Program-made: the position numbers and the translations under genes
The notes under the pieces: model-generated
The model's database searches: none
The model's input: only the letters and a program-made list of their open reading frames with translations
Told to the model about the DNA's origin: nothing
Shown here: positions 56,535 to 64,000 of the stretch, in pieces
Numbering within the stretch: the first letter of the stretch is position 1
How the letters are laid out: each line of letters opens with the position of its first letter
Source of the DNA: Gemmatimonadota bacterium
Lineage (GTDB): Bacteria > Gemmatimonadota > Gemmatimonadetes > Gemmatimonadales > GWC2-71-9
Direction: 5' to 3'
DNA: 64,000 bases
NCBI GenBank assembly: GCA_016713785.1
Contig: JADJOM010000003.1
Location: forward strand, 1 to 64,000

Positions 56535-56638
56535 GGCGGTAAGGCGGTAGGGCGGTAAGGCGGTAAGGCGGTAAGGCGGTAAGGCGGTAAGGCGGTAAGG
56601 CGGTAAGGCGGTAAGGCGGTAAGGCGGTAGGGCGGCGG
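56535..56638. repeat. 8-bp tandem repeat (GGCGGTAA)n
   Basis: About 12-13 units of GCGGTAAG, with GCGGTAGG variants at both ends, directly after the DUF2339 stop. The reverse complement (CTACCGCC)n occurs at 62464-62498. No spacers exist, so it is a minisatellite, not a CRISPR. Confidence 0.85.
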
Positions 56639-56704
56639 CGGGTGCGCTGCGCGGCGGGCCGGGCGATCCTGTGCGGCCACCCGCTTCCCGTTTCCCGTTT
56701 CCCA

Positions 56705-57877
56705 CTAGAACTCAAACCCCGCCGCGACATTCACGTGCGTGGCCTTGAGCTCGCCCACGCCGGCGCCGTACGTCGTGCGGGCCTGCCGCACCTCGACGCC
56801 GAAGACCAGGGGGCTGGGCCGCCAGTGCAGGTGCCCGCCGAACGTCACGTTCTTGAGCCGCTGCACGGTGGTGTCGAGGTCGGCGTCCTTCGGGTCGTCG
56901 ATCCCCGCGCTGGCGCCGAGGAGCCAGACGGCGCCGTTGGGCCGGAGGTTGAGCTGAGCCCAGCCGCCGCGGGTGCGGATGGTGCGTCCGTTGCGCCCGA
57001 ACACCTGCCCGATCGACCCGCCGCCGAGCCCGGCGATCCCCTCGCCCGCGAAGGCCTCGCCCCGCAGCTCCACGTGGCTGCCCAGGGGCAGCAGCAGCAG
57101 GGCCGCGACGGCCTTGGAGTCGAGCAGCGAATCCCCGGCGGTGCTGAGCCAGCCGCGGTGGGCGCCGGCGGAGAGCTCGCCCGCGGTCTCGCCGGTGCCC
57201 CAGCGCAGCCGGAGCCGGCCCTGCAGGTAGGGGCGGCGCGACTGCTCGGCGCGGTCGAAGTCCGTGGTGAAGGGCGGCTGCGGCGTGTAGCCGGTCGGGG
57301 CCAGCACCGCGCCCTCGAGCGAGAGCCGGACCTGCTTCCCCTGCGCGAGGTCCCCGGTCAGGCGCAGCTGCGGGATCCACAGCCAGAGGTTCCCGCTGCT
57401 GGAGAGCGCGCTCAGCCCGATGCTGGAGAGCGTCACCGGGTTGAGTTCCACGATCGGCGGCGCCTCCTGGCCGATCAGGACCGCGAAGCGGTTCCACGAA
57501 CCTTCGAGCCAGGCCCGCCGGATCCGCAGCAGGGGAAAGGTGCGCCCGCCGTTGGAGGGCTGCTGTCCGCCGAAGAAGTCGGCGTCGAGTTCCGCCCGCC
57601 ATTCGGCGCCGCCGAGCTCGGGCAGGAAGGCTCGCACCGACACCCGGGTCTGCCGCAGGGTGCCGCCGACGCCGCTGGTGGGGAAGCTGTCGGCCGCCGT
57701 TTCCGGGACGGCGAACTGGGGCAGGTCGGTGTTGTTGGTCCGGCCCGAGGTGGAGAAGCCGTTGAGCAGGATGGTGCCGTGGAAACTCACGTCCACCCCG
57801 GGTCGGTCCTGCTGGGCGACGGCGGTGATGGGGAGCAGGAGCGCGAGGGTGGCGCCGAGGGAGGGGAGGAGTCGCAT
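56705..57877 (-). CDS. outer membrane porin-like beta-barrel protein
   Basis: This encodes 390 residues from ATG 57877 (minus strand). The signal peptide is PSLGATLALLLPITAVAQ. The body alternates amphipathic beta strands (VDVSFHGTILLNGFSTSG, RVSVRAFLPELGGAEWRAEL, VTFGGHLHWRPSPLVFGVEV) and ends NVAAGFEF with the terminal Phe typical of outer membrane barrels. It resembles DcaP/OprP-like or trans-acting porins in the region WNRFAVLIGQEAPPIVELNP. It is transcribed divergently from the cupredoxin gene, with about 50 bases between the starts. Confidence 0.75.
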   Translation of the reverse strand: MRLLPSLGATLALLLPITAVAQQDRPGVDVSFHGTILLNGFSTSGRTNNTDLPQFAVPETAADSFPTSGVGGTLRQTRVSVRAFLPELGGAEWRAELDADFFGGQQPSNGGRTFPLLRIRRAWLEGSWNRFAVLIGQEAPPIVELNPVTLSSIGLSALSSSGNLWLWIPQLRLTGDLAQGKQVRLSLEGAVLAPTGYTPQPPFTTDFDRAEQSRRPYLQGRLRLRWGTGETAGELSAGAHRGWLSTAGDSLLDSKAVAALLLLPLGSHVELRGEAFAGEGIAGLGGGSIGQVFGRNGRTIRTRGGWAQLNLRPNGAVWLLGASAGIDDPKDADLDTTVQRLKNVTFGGHLHWRPSPLVFGVEVRQARTTYGAGVGELKATHVNVAAGFEF

Positions 57878-57928
57878 GCGGCCGGTCCATGGTTGACGGT
57901 GTCAGGGCGCGTGGGCTATGCTACCGCC

Positions 57929-58603
57929 GTGCGCACCCCCTCTCTGTTCCGCGCCGCGAGCCTGATCGGATGCATCGCCGCCGCCCCCCTTGGCGCCCAG
58001 GTGGATGTGGCCGGGCGCCTGACGGTCGTGGACCGTGGGGAGCGGCCCGCCCAGGACGTGGGCAGCGCCGTGCTCTGGCTCGAGGCGGCGGGGCTGCCGG
58101 CGGTGGAGCCGGTCGAGACCCGCGTGGTGACGGAGGGGAAGGCCTTCGTTCCCCGGATCGTCGTGGTGCCGGTGGGATCCACCGTGAAGTTCCCCAACAA
58201 CGACCCCTTCAACCATAACGTGTTCTCCCTCACGGAGCAGGGGGCCTTTGACCTGGGCCTCTACGGCCGTGGCGAGGAGAAGGGGGTCGCGTTCGCCCGC
58301 CCGGCCGTCATCCGGGTGTACTGCAACGTGCACGCGCAGATGAGCGCGCTGGTGGTGGTCCGGGACAACGCCCTGTGGGCCCGGCCGGGGTCCGACGGCA
58401 GCTTCCGGTTCACGGCGGTGCCGGCCGGCAGCTACCAGCTGCACGTGTGGCACGAGCGCGCGCCCGAACTGGTGGTGCCGCTGCGGGTGGGCGCCACCGC
58501 GCCCGCGCCGCTGGCGCTCACGGTCGACGCCAGCCGCTGGCGGTTCGTGCAGCACAAGGACAAGACCGGCCGGCCCTACTCCGACCGCGGCCGGCGCTAC
58601 TGA
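57929..58603 (+). CDS. exported cupredoxin (plastocyanin-like) protein
   Basis: This encodes 224 residues from GTG 57929, which gives a signal peptide (LFRAASLIGCIAAAPLGAQV). The cupredoxin domain (about 25-150) has the type 1 copper ligands: His in DPFNHNVFSL (near residue 96) and the C-x-x-x-H-x-x-M cluster in VYCNVHAQMSAL (Cys near 131). A short carboxypeptidase-regulatory-like beta domain follows (GSFRFTAVPAGSYQLHVWHE). It may carry electrons or buffer copper in the periplasm. The stop overlaps the kinase start (TGATG). Confidence 0.78.
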   Translation: MRTPSLFRAASLIGCIAAAPLGAQVDVAGRLTVVDRGERPAQDVGSAVLWLEAAGLPAVEPVETRVVTEGKAFVPRIVVVPVGSTVKFPNNDPFNHNVFSLTEQGAFDLGLYGRGEEKGVAFARPAVIRVYCNVHAQMSALVVVRDNALWARPGSDGSFRFTAVPAGSYQLHVWHERAPELVVPLRVGATAPAPLALTVDASRWRFVQHKDKTGRPYSDRGRRY

Positions 58604-60585
58604 TGCCGCGCCCCCGCCTCGCCCTCAAGATCTTCACCGCCACCGCCCTCGTGGTGGTCCTGGTGCTCGGGGTCGCGCTGCTCTTCACCCGGCAGGTGGC
58701 CGGGCGGGCGGCCGATGCCTCGATCGCCCGGGGGCTCGCCGCCACCGCTTCGGCCGTGAGCGACCAGCTGGCGAGCCGGTCGCACGCCCGGGAGCAGGTG
58801 GCCAGCGCGCTGGCGCAGGTGCCCGCCTACGTCTCCCGCATCGAGGTGGGGTTCGTCTCCGGCGGACGCTCCGACCTCCTCGACCAGGCGGCGGAGTTCC
58901 AGCAGCAGGGTGAGGCCGACTGGGCCATGCTCACCGATGACCAGGGGGTGCTGCAGGCCTTCACCCGAAGCCCCGACCTGTACGGCGATTCGCTCGCCGG
59001 TCCGGGCAGCCTGGTGGAGCAGGCGCTCTCCGGCGCCGCCTCCGAAGGCGTCTGGCTGGAGCCGGACAACTCCGCGTACCAGGCGGTGGCGGCGCCGATC
59101 CGGGTGGGCCAGGGCCCGGTGCGCGGGACGCTGGTGATGGCGGTCGGGCTCGACAGCGCCCTCGCCGCGAGGCTCAAGCGCCAGACCGCGTCCGAGATCG
59201 TCTTCGTGGTGCTCGACACCCTGGACCAGCCGGTCGTGGCGGCGAGCACCCTGCCGCCCGAGCTGGCCGGCGCGGTCGCGGAGCAGGTCACCTTCGACCG
59301 GCTCTCCGCCGAGGACTCCACCGCCCACCACCTGCGCCTTGACGCCGGCGGCGACACGTGGGTTGGCGAGCTGGGCGTGCTGCGCACCGCCTCCGGCGCG
59401 CCGGTGGGGGGCTACGCGGCGCTGCGATCCCGTGCCGCGGAACTCGCCCCCTACGCCCAGCTGCAGCGCGCCATCCTGGCGGCCTTCCTCGGCGGCCTGC
59501 TGTTCGCCTCCCTCGGCGCGTTCCTGCTCTCGCGCCAGATCGCCCGCCCGGTGCGCGAGCTCGTGGCCGTCACCCGCGAGGTGGGCGAAGGCAATTACGA
59601 CGCCGCGATCCCCGCTTCCAGCGGCGACGAAATCGGGGAGCTGGCCGACGCCTTCCGCCGGATGGTCCAGGAGCTCCGCTCCAAGCAGCAGCTGGTGGAC
59701 TTCCTGAGCGCCACCGGGGCCCACACGGTGGCCCTGCGGCCGAGCATGGCGGTGAGCGCCAGCGGGCCGGTCCCGGGGGAGGTCTTCGCCGGGCGGTACG
59801 AGATCAAGAGCCTCCTCGGCCAGGGTGGGATGGGCGTGGTGTACCGCGCCGTGGACCGGCAGCTGGAGGAGCAGGTGGCGGTCAAGCTGCTCCACGCCGA
59901 CCTGGTCCGGCGCGACGCCTCCATGCTGGAGCGGTTCAAGCAGGAGATCCGGCTGGCACGGCGGATCACCCATCCCAACGTGGTCCGCACCCACGATCTC
60001 GGCGAGGTGGACGGGACGTACTTCATCACCATGGAGTACGTCGAGGGCACCAGTCTCGACGAGCTCATCCGTCGGCGGAACCGCCTGCCGGTGGGGGTGA
60101 CCGTCACGGTGGGCCGCCAGCTGCTGCGCGCGCTCGAGGCGGCCCACGCCCAGGGCGTGGTGCACCGGGACATCAAGCCCCAGAACATGCTGGTCGACGC
60201 CCAGGGCTTCCTCAAGGTGATGGACTTCGGCATCGCGCGGCTCGCCGACTCGGGGAAGGGCCTCACCATGGATGGCGCGGTGGTCGGGACCCCGGACTAC
60301 ATGGCCCCGGAACAGCTGATGGGCCGCGAGGTGGACGGTCGCACCGACATCTACGCCGCCGGGGCCGTTCTGTACCAGTGCCTGACCGGGGAGCACCTTT
60401 TCCCGGCGAACTCGCTGCCCACGCTCATCCTCAAGCAGGTCGAGGAGCCGCCCCCCGACCCGCGGAAGCTGGCGCCGGACGTCCCCGCGCCGCTGGCGGC
60501 CGCGATCCTCCGGGCGCTGGCCAAGGACCCGGCGGATCGGTTCCCCACGGCCCACGCCTTCGCGGAAGCCTTGGAGAGGGTCTAG
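58603..60585 (+). CDS. membrane sensor Ser/Thr protein kinase (Cache-like, HAMP, kinase)
   Basis: This encodes 660 residues from ATG 58603. TM1 at about 8-30 (IFTATALVVVLVLGVALLF), an extracytoplasmic sensor domain (about 31-285) of double-Cache/CHASE style, TM2 (ILAAFLGGLLFASLGAFLL), a HAMP linker (ARPVRELVAVTREVGEGNYD) and a Hanks-type kinase from about 399. Catalytic motifs: LLGQGGMGVVYRA, VAVKLL (Lys), VVHRDIKPQNML, VMDFGIARL and PDYMAPEQLM. All catalytic residues are present. Translational coupling to the cupredoxin gene suggests that both serve one envelope signal, perhaps copper or redox state. Confidence 0.88.
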   Translation: MPRPRLALKIFTATALVVVLVLGVALLFTRQVAGRAADASIARGLAATASAVSDQLASRSHAREQVASALAQVPAYVSRIEVGFVSGGRSDLLDQAAEFQQQGEADWAMLTDDQGVLQAFTRSPDLYGDSLAGPGSLVEQALSGAASEGVWLEPDNSAYQAVAAPIRVGQGPVRGTLVMAVGLDSALAARLKRQTASEIVFVVLDTLDQPVVAASTLPPELAGAVAEQVTFDRLSAEDSTAHHLRLDAGGDTWVGELGVLRTASGAPVGGYAALRSRAAELAPYAQLQRAILAAFLGGLLFASLGAFLLSRQIARPVRELVAVTREVGEGNYDAAIPASSGDEIGELADAFRRMVQELRSKQQLVDFLSATGAHTVALRPSMAVSASGPVPGEVFAGRYEIKSLLGQGGMGVVYRAVDRQLEEQVAVKLLHADLVRRDASMLERFKQEIRLARRITHPNVVRTHDLGEVDGTYFITMEYVEGTSLDELIRRRNRLPVGVTVTVGRQLLRALEAAHAQGVVHRDIKPQNMLVDAQGFLKVMDFGIARLADSGKGLTMDGAVVGTPDYMAPEQLMGREVDGRTDIYAAGAVLYQCLTGEHLFPANSLPTLILKQVEEPPPDPRKLAPDVPAPLAAAILRALAKDPADRFPTAHAFAEALERV

Positions 60586-60599
60586 GCCGGGCCCCACGC

Positions 60600-60700
60600 G
60601 GCAGCCGCTTCCCGTTGCCCATTTCCCGCCCCCTTTTCCCGCTTCCCTATTCCCGCTTCCCGTTTCCCTTCCCCCTTCCCCCTTCCCCCCGGGGTGGGTA
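60600..60700. repeat. simple repeats of TTCCCG(C/T) type
   Basis: Irregular units of CGCTTCCC, CGTTTCCC and CCCTTCCC fill the space between the kinase stop and the peptidase gene. They are the same repeat type as at 43124-43208. Confidence 0.65.
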
Positions 60701-60712
60701 GCCTCCTTCCCC

Positions 60713-62413
60713 ATGCCTCCCGCCCCTATCGCAACGCTGACCCCAGCGGCCCTCGCCACGGCTACCTGGGACGATCTCCGGCCCCTGTACCAGGAGCTGC
60801 TCGACCGCCCGCTCGCCGAGGGGGAGCTCCCCGGCTGGCTGGCCGACTGGTCGCGGCTGGAGGAGGTCGTGGGCGAGGCGGCGGCGCTGGCGATGATTGC
60901 CTACACCTGCGACACCAGCGATCCAGGCAAGGAGGCCGCTCACCTCCGGTTCTCGGGGGAGATCCTCCCCCGCCTGGAGGAGCTCGAGGTGCTCCTGGCC
61001 CGCCGGCTGCTCGAGACCGGCTACACCCAACCGGGGCTTGGCGTCACGCTGCAGCGCTTCCGCACCGGGGCGGAGCTGTTCCGCGAGGAGAACGTGCCCC
61101 TCGCCACCGAGGTGGAGGAGCTCTCCGCCCGCTACCAGAAGCTCACCGGCGGGCTCACGGTCGAGTGGGACGGGGTGGAGAAGACCCTCCCCGAACTGCA
61201 GCCCTACCTGCAGGTGACCGACCGGGCGGTCCGGGAGCGGGCCTTCCGGCTCGGCTCCGGCGCCTACGCCGAGCGGCGCGACGAGCTGGCGGGGATCTTT
61301 GACGAGCTGTTCGACCTGCGCTCCCGCATGGCCCGCAACGCCGGCTTCGCCGACTACGAGCGCTACGCCTTCACCTCCAAGTGCCGCTTCGACTACACCC
61401 CGGCCGACTGCCGCCGCTTCCACGAGGCGGTGGAGGAGGTCGTGGCCCCGGCGGTGGCGCGGGTGATGGAGCGGCGCCGCCAGCGGCTCGGCGTGACCGA
61501 GCTCCGGCCCTGGGACATCGGCCCCGACCCGGAAGGCCGGGAGCCGCTGCGGCCCTTCCGGCAGCCGGACGAGCTGGTGCAGGGGGGGCGGCGGGTGTTC
61601 GACCGGGTCTCCCCCGCCTTCGCCGGGCAGTACCAGACCATGATCGACGAGCGGCTGCTCGACCTCGGCGTGCGCAAGGGCAAGGCGCCCGGGGGCTACT
61701 GCGAGACGCTGCACTACCGGGGGCGTCCCTTCATCTTTATGAACGCCGTCGGCGTCTTCGACGACGTCTCCACCCTGCTGCATGAGGCGGGGCACGCGTT
61801 CCACGCCTTCGAGGCGCATCCCCTCCCGTTGGTGTGGGAGCGGCACCCCGGCCTCGAGATGTGCGAGCTGGCCTCGATGTCCATGGAGCTGCTCGCCGCG
61901 CCCTACCTGGGCCGTCGCGACGGCGGGTTCTTCTCCGAGGAAGAGCTGGTGCGGGCGCGGGTGGAGCACCTCGAGGACGTGCTGGTGACCCTGTCGCACG
62001 TGGCCTCGGTCGATGCCTTCCAGAGCTGGATCTACTCCAGTGGCGAGGGGCGTGACGGCCTGGCCCGCGACCGCGCCTGGCTGCGCATCCGCGGCCGGTT
62101 CGAGCGGGGCATCGACTGGAGCGGGCTCGAGCGGGAGCGGGTGTCCCGCTGGTACCGGCAGCTGCACATCTTCCTGTATCCGTTCTACTACATCGAGTAC
62201 GGCATCGCGCAGGTGGGCGCCCTCCAGGTCTGGCGCAACAGCCTGCGCGACCAGCCCGACGCGGTGGCCCGCTACCGCGCGGCGCTGGCCCTCGGCAACA
62301 CCCGCTCGCTGCCCGAGCTCTACCGCGCCGCCGGGGTGGAGCTGAGCTTCGATGCCGGGGTGATGCGGGAGCTGGTGGAGCTGGTGGAGGGGGAGCTGGA
62401 GAAGCTGCGGTAG
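60713..62413 (+). CDS. M3 family oligoendopeptidase (PepF-like)
   Basis: This encodes 566 residues from ATG 60713, the common length for M3B oligoendopeptidases. The zinc motif is STLLHEAGHAFHAFEAH (HExxH near residue 357) and the third ligand Glu lies in HPGLEMCELASMSMELLAAP. The N-terminal helical domain (AYTCDTSDPGKEAAHLRFSG) and the substrate-closing residues RLHIF-type (RQLHIFLYPFYYIEYGIAQV with Tyr and His) match the family. It degrades cytosolic peptides. It is unrelated to the zincin toxins of the RHS array. Confidence 0.9.
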   Translation: MPPAPIATLTPAALATATWDDLRPLYQELLDRPLAEGELPGWLADWSRLEEVVGEAAALAMIAYTCDTSDPGKEAAHLRFSGEILPRLEELEVLLARRLLETGYTQPGLGVTLQRFRTGAELFREENVPLATEVEELSARYQKLTGGLTVEWDGVEKTLPELQPYLQVTDRAVRERAFRLGSGAYAERRDELAGIFDELFDLRSRMARNAGFADYERYAFTSKCRFDYTPADCRRFHEAVEEVVAPAVARVMERRRQRLGVTELRPWDIGPDPEGREPLRPFRQPDELVQGGRRVFDRVSPAFAGQYQTMIDERLLDLGVRKGKAPGGYCETLHYRGRPFIFMNAVGVFDDVSTLLHEAGHAFHAFEAHPLPLVWERHPGLEMCELASMSMELLAAPYLGRRDGGFFSEEELVRARVEHLEDVLVTLSHVASVDAFQSWIYSSGEGRDGLARDRAWLRIRGRFERGIDWSGLERERVSRWYRQLHIFLYPFYYIEYGIAQVGALQVWRNSLRDQPDAVARYRAALALGNTRSLPELYRAAGVELSFDAGVMRELVELVEGELEKLR

Positions 62414-62505
62414 GAATTGCGGGAAGCGGGAAGCGGGGAAGGGGGAAGGGGACAGGGGGAGTCCGCCCTACCGCCCTACCGCCCTACCGCCTTACCGCCG
62501 CCTCC
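62414..62505. repeat. simple repeats (GGGAAGC)n and (CTACCGCC)n
   Basis: GGGAAGCGGGAAGC-type units at 62416-62455 and four to five CTACCGCC units at 62464-62498. Both are the reverse complements of repeats found at 43124 and 56535, so each type is present in both orientations. Confidence 0.7.
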
Positions 62506-62590
62506 ATTGCGCCCCCGGCCCCGCCGGGCAAGATTCTACCCCGCGCCGGAGCCCCCTGTCGGCCCGGCCTACCCCTGTCGGAGAGCGTGA

Positions 62591-62809
62591 ATGGCGAAGG
62601 AAGAAGGCATCGAGATGGAAGGCGTGGTCCAGGAAGTCCTCCCGGATCGCAATTACCGGGTCCTCCTGGAGAACGGCCACACGATCCTCGCCTACGCGGC
62701 CGGCAAGATGAGCAAGTTCAAGATCCGCGTCCTGGAAGGGGACCGGGTCACGGTGGTCCTCTCCCCGTACGACCTGACCCGCGGCCGGGTCATCTACCGC
62801 CACAAGTAG
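62591..62809 (+). CDS. infA: translation initiation factor IF-1
   Basis: This encodes 72 residues from ATG 62591, the standard IF-1 length. The S1/OB fold is complete: MAKEEGIEMEGVVQEVLPD, YRVLLENGHTILAYAAGKM and RVTVVLSPYDLTRGRVIYRH. It binds the ribosomal A site during initiation. It is encoded alone here, away from ribosomal protein genes, and is followed by a strong terminator hairpin. Confidence 0.95.
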   Translation: MAKEEGIEMEGVVQEVLPDRNYRVLLENGHTILAYAAGKMSKFKIRVLEGDRVTVVLSPYDLTRGRVIYRHK

Positions 62810-62854
62810 CCGGCCCCGGAGGGTGCGGGACCGCGGGGTGAAGCAGGAACGCAA

Positions 62855-62884
62855 ACGGGGGCCGGTCTTTCGACCGGCCCCCGT
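62855..62884. terminator. bidirectional terminator between infA and the cold-shock gene
   Basis: A perfect 13-bp stem ACGGGGGCCGGTC / GACCGGCCCCCGT with loop TTTC, lying between two convergent genes (infA ends at 62809, cold-shock gene ends at 62902). The A-rich left flank (GCAAACG) gives a weak U-tract only on the minus strand. Confidence 0.8.
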
Positions 62885-62901
62885 CTGGTACGCCCGTAGG
62901 C

Positions 62902-63114
62902 TTACTTGACCTTGGTGACGTTTTCCGCCGCGGGACCCTTGGCGCCCTCGACGATGTCGAACTCAACCCGCTCACCTTCCGAGAGGCTGCGGAAGCCATC
63001 AGCCTTGATGGCAGTGTGGTGGACGAAGCAGTCCTTGGAGCCGTTTTCGGGCGTGATGAAACCATAACCCTTGGCGTCGTTGAACCACTTCACCGTGCCA
63101 GTGACGCGAGGCAT
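62902..63114 (-). CDS. csp: cold-shock protein, CspA family
   Basis: This encodes 70 residues from ATG 63114. A single cold-shock domain: TGTVKWFNDAKGYGFITPE (RNP1 KGYGFI), KDCFVHHTAIKADGFRSLSE (RNP2-like FVHH) and EFDIVEGAKGPAAENVTKVK. RNA chaperone that binds single-stranded nucleic acids. The usual FVHFSAI is FVHHTAI here. About 100 bases of leader separate it from the kinase terminator, room for a structured 5' UTR as in other csp genes. Confidence 0.93.
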   Translation of the reverse strand: MPRVTGTVKWFNDAKGYGFITPENGSKDCFVHHTAIKADGFRSLSEGERVEFDIVEGAKGPAAENVTKVK

Positions 63115-63221
63115 GCTACTGTACTCCGTTCGGAAGGGGACATCGTCGGGGTCCGGAAGGTCCGGAAGCCACCGACAGGGACACTGGGCAGGGACTTTCC
63201 CGGCCCAATACTGCTGGAAGT

Positions 63222-63252
63222 AAAAAAGACCCGAGCGTGGAAGCCCGGGTCT
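63222..63252 (-). terminator. Rho-independent terminator of the partial kinase gene
   Basis: On the minus strand a stem AGACCCG / CGGGTCT with additional pairing is followed directly by TTTTTT (A run 63222-63227 on the plus strand). It lies about 110 bases behind the kinase stop at 63362 and ahead of the cold-shock gene, so it separates the two transcripts. Confidence 0.8.
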
Positions 63253-63361
63253 CGCAAGTTTCCTGTAGGGAGGACCTGCTCGATTGTACCCGGCCAAGCC
63301 ATCTGGCCAATTCCAGCCGCACCTAATATCTGAGTTTCTGTAATTCCGTCAAGGGGGGGCC

Positions 63362-64000
63362 CTAGGGTTTCCACCACCGGAGGGCGGCCTGGGCCCATTC
63401 CCCGCTCCGGCGCCGTAACCCCCTGGTGGTGGCCCGGTTGAGGGCCATCAGGAACTCCGCGGCGGAGGGGTAGCGCTGCTCCACCTCGGCGTGCAGCCCG
63501 CGCTCCAATACCCGAGCCAGGTCCTCCCCCACGTCGGACCGCCGCTCCAGCAGCTCCGGCCGCTGGTTGGTGGTCTGCCGGGTGAGCACCTGCTCCACCG
63601 TCTGCCCGAAGAACGGGGGCTCCCCCAGCAGGGCGTAGTACGCCACCGCGGCCAGGCTGTAGAGGTCGGAGCGCTGGTCCACCCGCTCGCCCAGCAGCTG
63701 CTCGGGGCTCGCGAACATCGGGGTGCCGCTCTGGCTGGTGGCGCCGCCGAAGCGCCCCTGGCCCCGCAGCGCCAGCGCCAGGCCGAAGTCGGTGATCTGG
63801 AGCGACCCGGTCTGGTCGATCAACATGTTCTCGGGCTTGAGGTCGCGGTGCACCAGGCCGCTCGCGTGGGCCTGCGCCAGCGCGCTGAGCGACTCCTTGA
63901 GCAGCCGCACCACCCGCTCCACCGGGAGGGGGCCTTCCTTTTCCACCAGCTGCGCCAGGTTGGGGCCCTTCACCAGCTCCATGGTGTACCAGAGCAGCCC
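63362..64000 (-). CDS. Ser/Thr protein kinase, C-terminal part (runs off the window)
   Basis: The open frame enters from the right edge (LLWYTMELVKGPNLAQLV) and ends at 63362. Hanks-type motifs are SGLVHRDLKPENMLIDQT, ITDFGLALALRGQ, TPMFASPEQLLGERVDQRS and SDLYSLAAVAYYALLGEPPF. All catalytic-loop residues are present. It ends with a basic tail (TTRGLRRRSGEWAQAALRWW), short of any membrane segment. The N-lobe is outside the window, so the full architecture is unknown. Confidence 0.88.
   Translation of the reverse strand, partial: GLLWYTMELVKGPNLAQLVEKEGPLPVERVVRLLKESLSALAQAHASGLVHRDLKPENMLIDQTGSLQITDFGLALALRGQGRFGGATSQSGTPMFASPEQLLGERVDQRSDLYSLAAVAYYALLGEPPFFGQTVEQVLTRQTTNQRPELLERRSDVGEDLARVLERGLHAEVEQRYPSAAEFLMALNRATTRGLRRRSGEWAQAALRWWKP

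Noticed and set aside
60713..62413. Link between the M3 peptidase and the zincin toxins because both have HExxH
   Set aside because: M3 is a full-length cytosolic oligopeptidase with its own family motifs and lies in the core genome.

Overview
The window is about 68-70 percent G+C DNA from a diderm bacterium. A beta-barrel porin-like protein ending in Phe, lipoprotein signals, many intergenic simple repeats and the housekeeping gene set (aconitase, DUF971, DUF2339, Ser/Thr kinases, infA, cspA) suggest a Gemmatimonadota-like organism. This is an inference from style and gene content, not proven. No tRNA, rRNA or CRISPR array is visible.

Positions 1-40,900 are an accessory island built from RHS (YD-repeat) proteins. 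One complete RHS gene (22779-27353) with a signal peptide is surrounded by a long series of N-terminally truncated RHS cassettes. Most consist of about 200-600 bp of conserved RHS core, a class-specific linker, a variable C-terminal (CT) domain and a small downstream gene that looks like its immunity gene. I count about 12 CT modules. At least seven carry a plausible metallopeptidase signature: HExxH in the CTs ending at 9689, 11657, 29754, 31848 and 33918; HExxE at 7454 and 39333; JAMM-like at 27834. One is lysozyme-like (36069). Most partner proteins have export signals or membrane segments, so the toxins probably act outside the cytoplasm. Three partners form one recognisable family with a C-x-A-x-W motif. 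Shared linkers and shared core entry points, GC-rich hairpins at cassette junctions, a 59-nt palindromic repeat, IS3 and IS110 insertions and a tyrosine recombinase show how the array has been shuffled.

Left part (1-13,463): decayed RHS pieces, a frameshifted recombinase, small membrane or secreted genes, three IS3-type elements and three zinc-peptidase CT modules. Middle (13,464-22,470): three CT-immunity pairs, each followed by an IS110 element or remnant. Right (22,779-40,865): the complete RHS with a JAMM-like CT, followed by five orphan cassettes and orphan immunity-like genes.

Positions 41,300-64,000 are ordinary chromosome. In order they hold a coiled-coil membrane protein, a broken nucleotidyltransferase pair, aconitase (frameshifted in this sequence), and DUF971 plus a membrane protein. 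Then comes a tightly overlapping run of PIG-L deacetylase, ferric-type ABC transporter (binding protein, ATPase, fused permease), MFS exporter and DUF2339. After that are a porin-like protein, a cupredoxin gene coupled to a sensor Ser/Thr kinase, an M3 oligopeptidase, infA, a cold-shock protein and a partial kinase. The aconitase frameshift warns that some frameshifts elsewhere may be sequencing indels rather than real decay.
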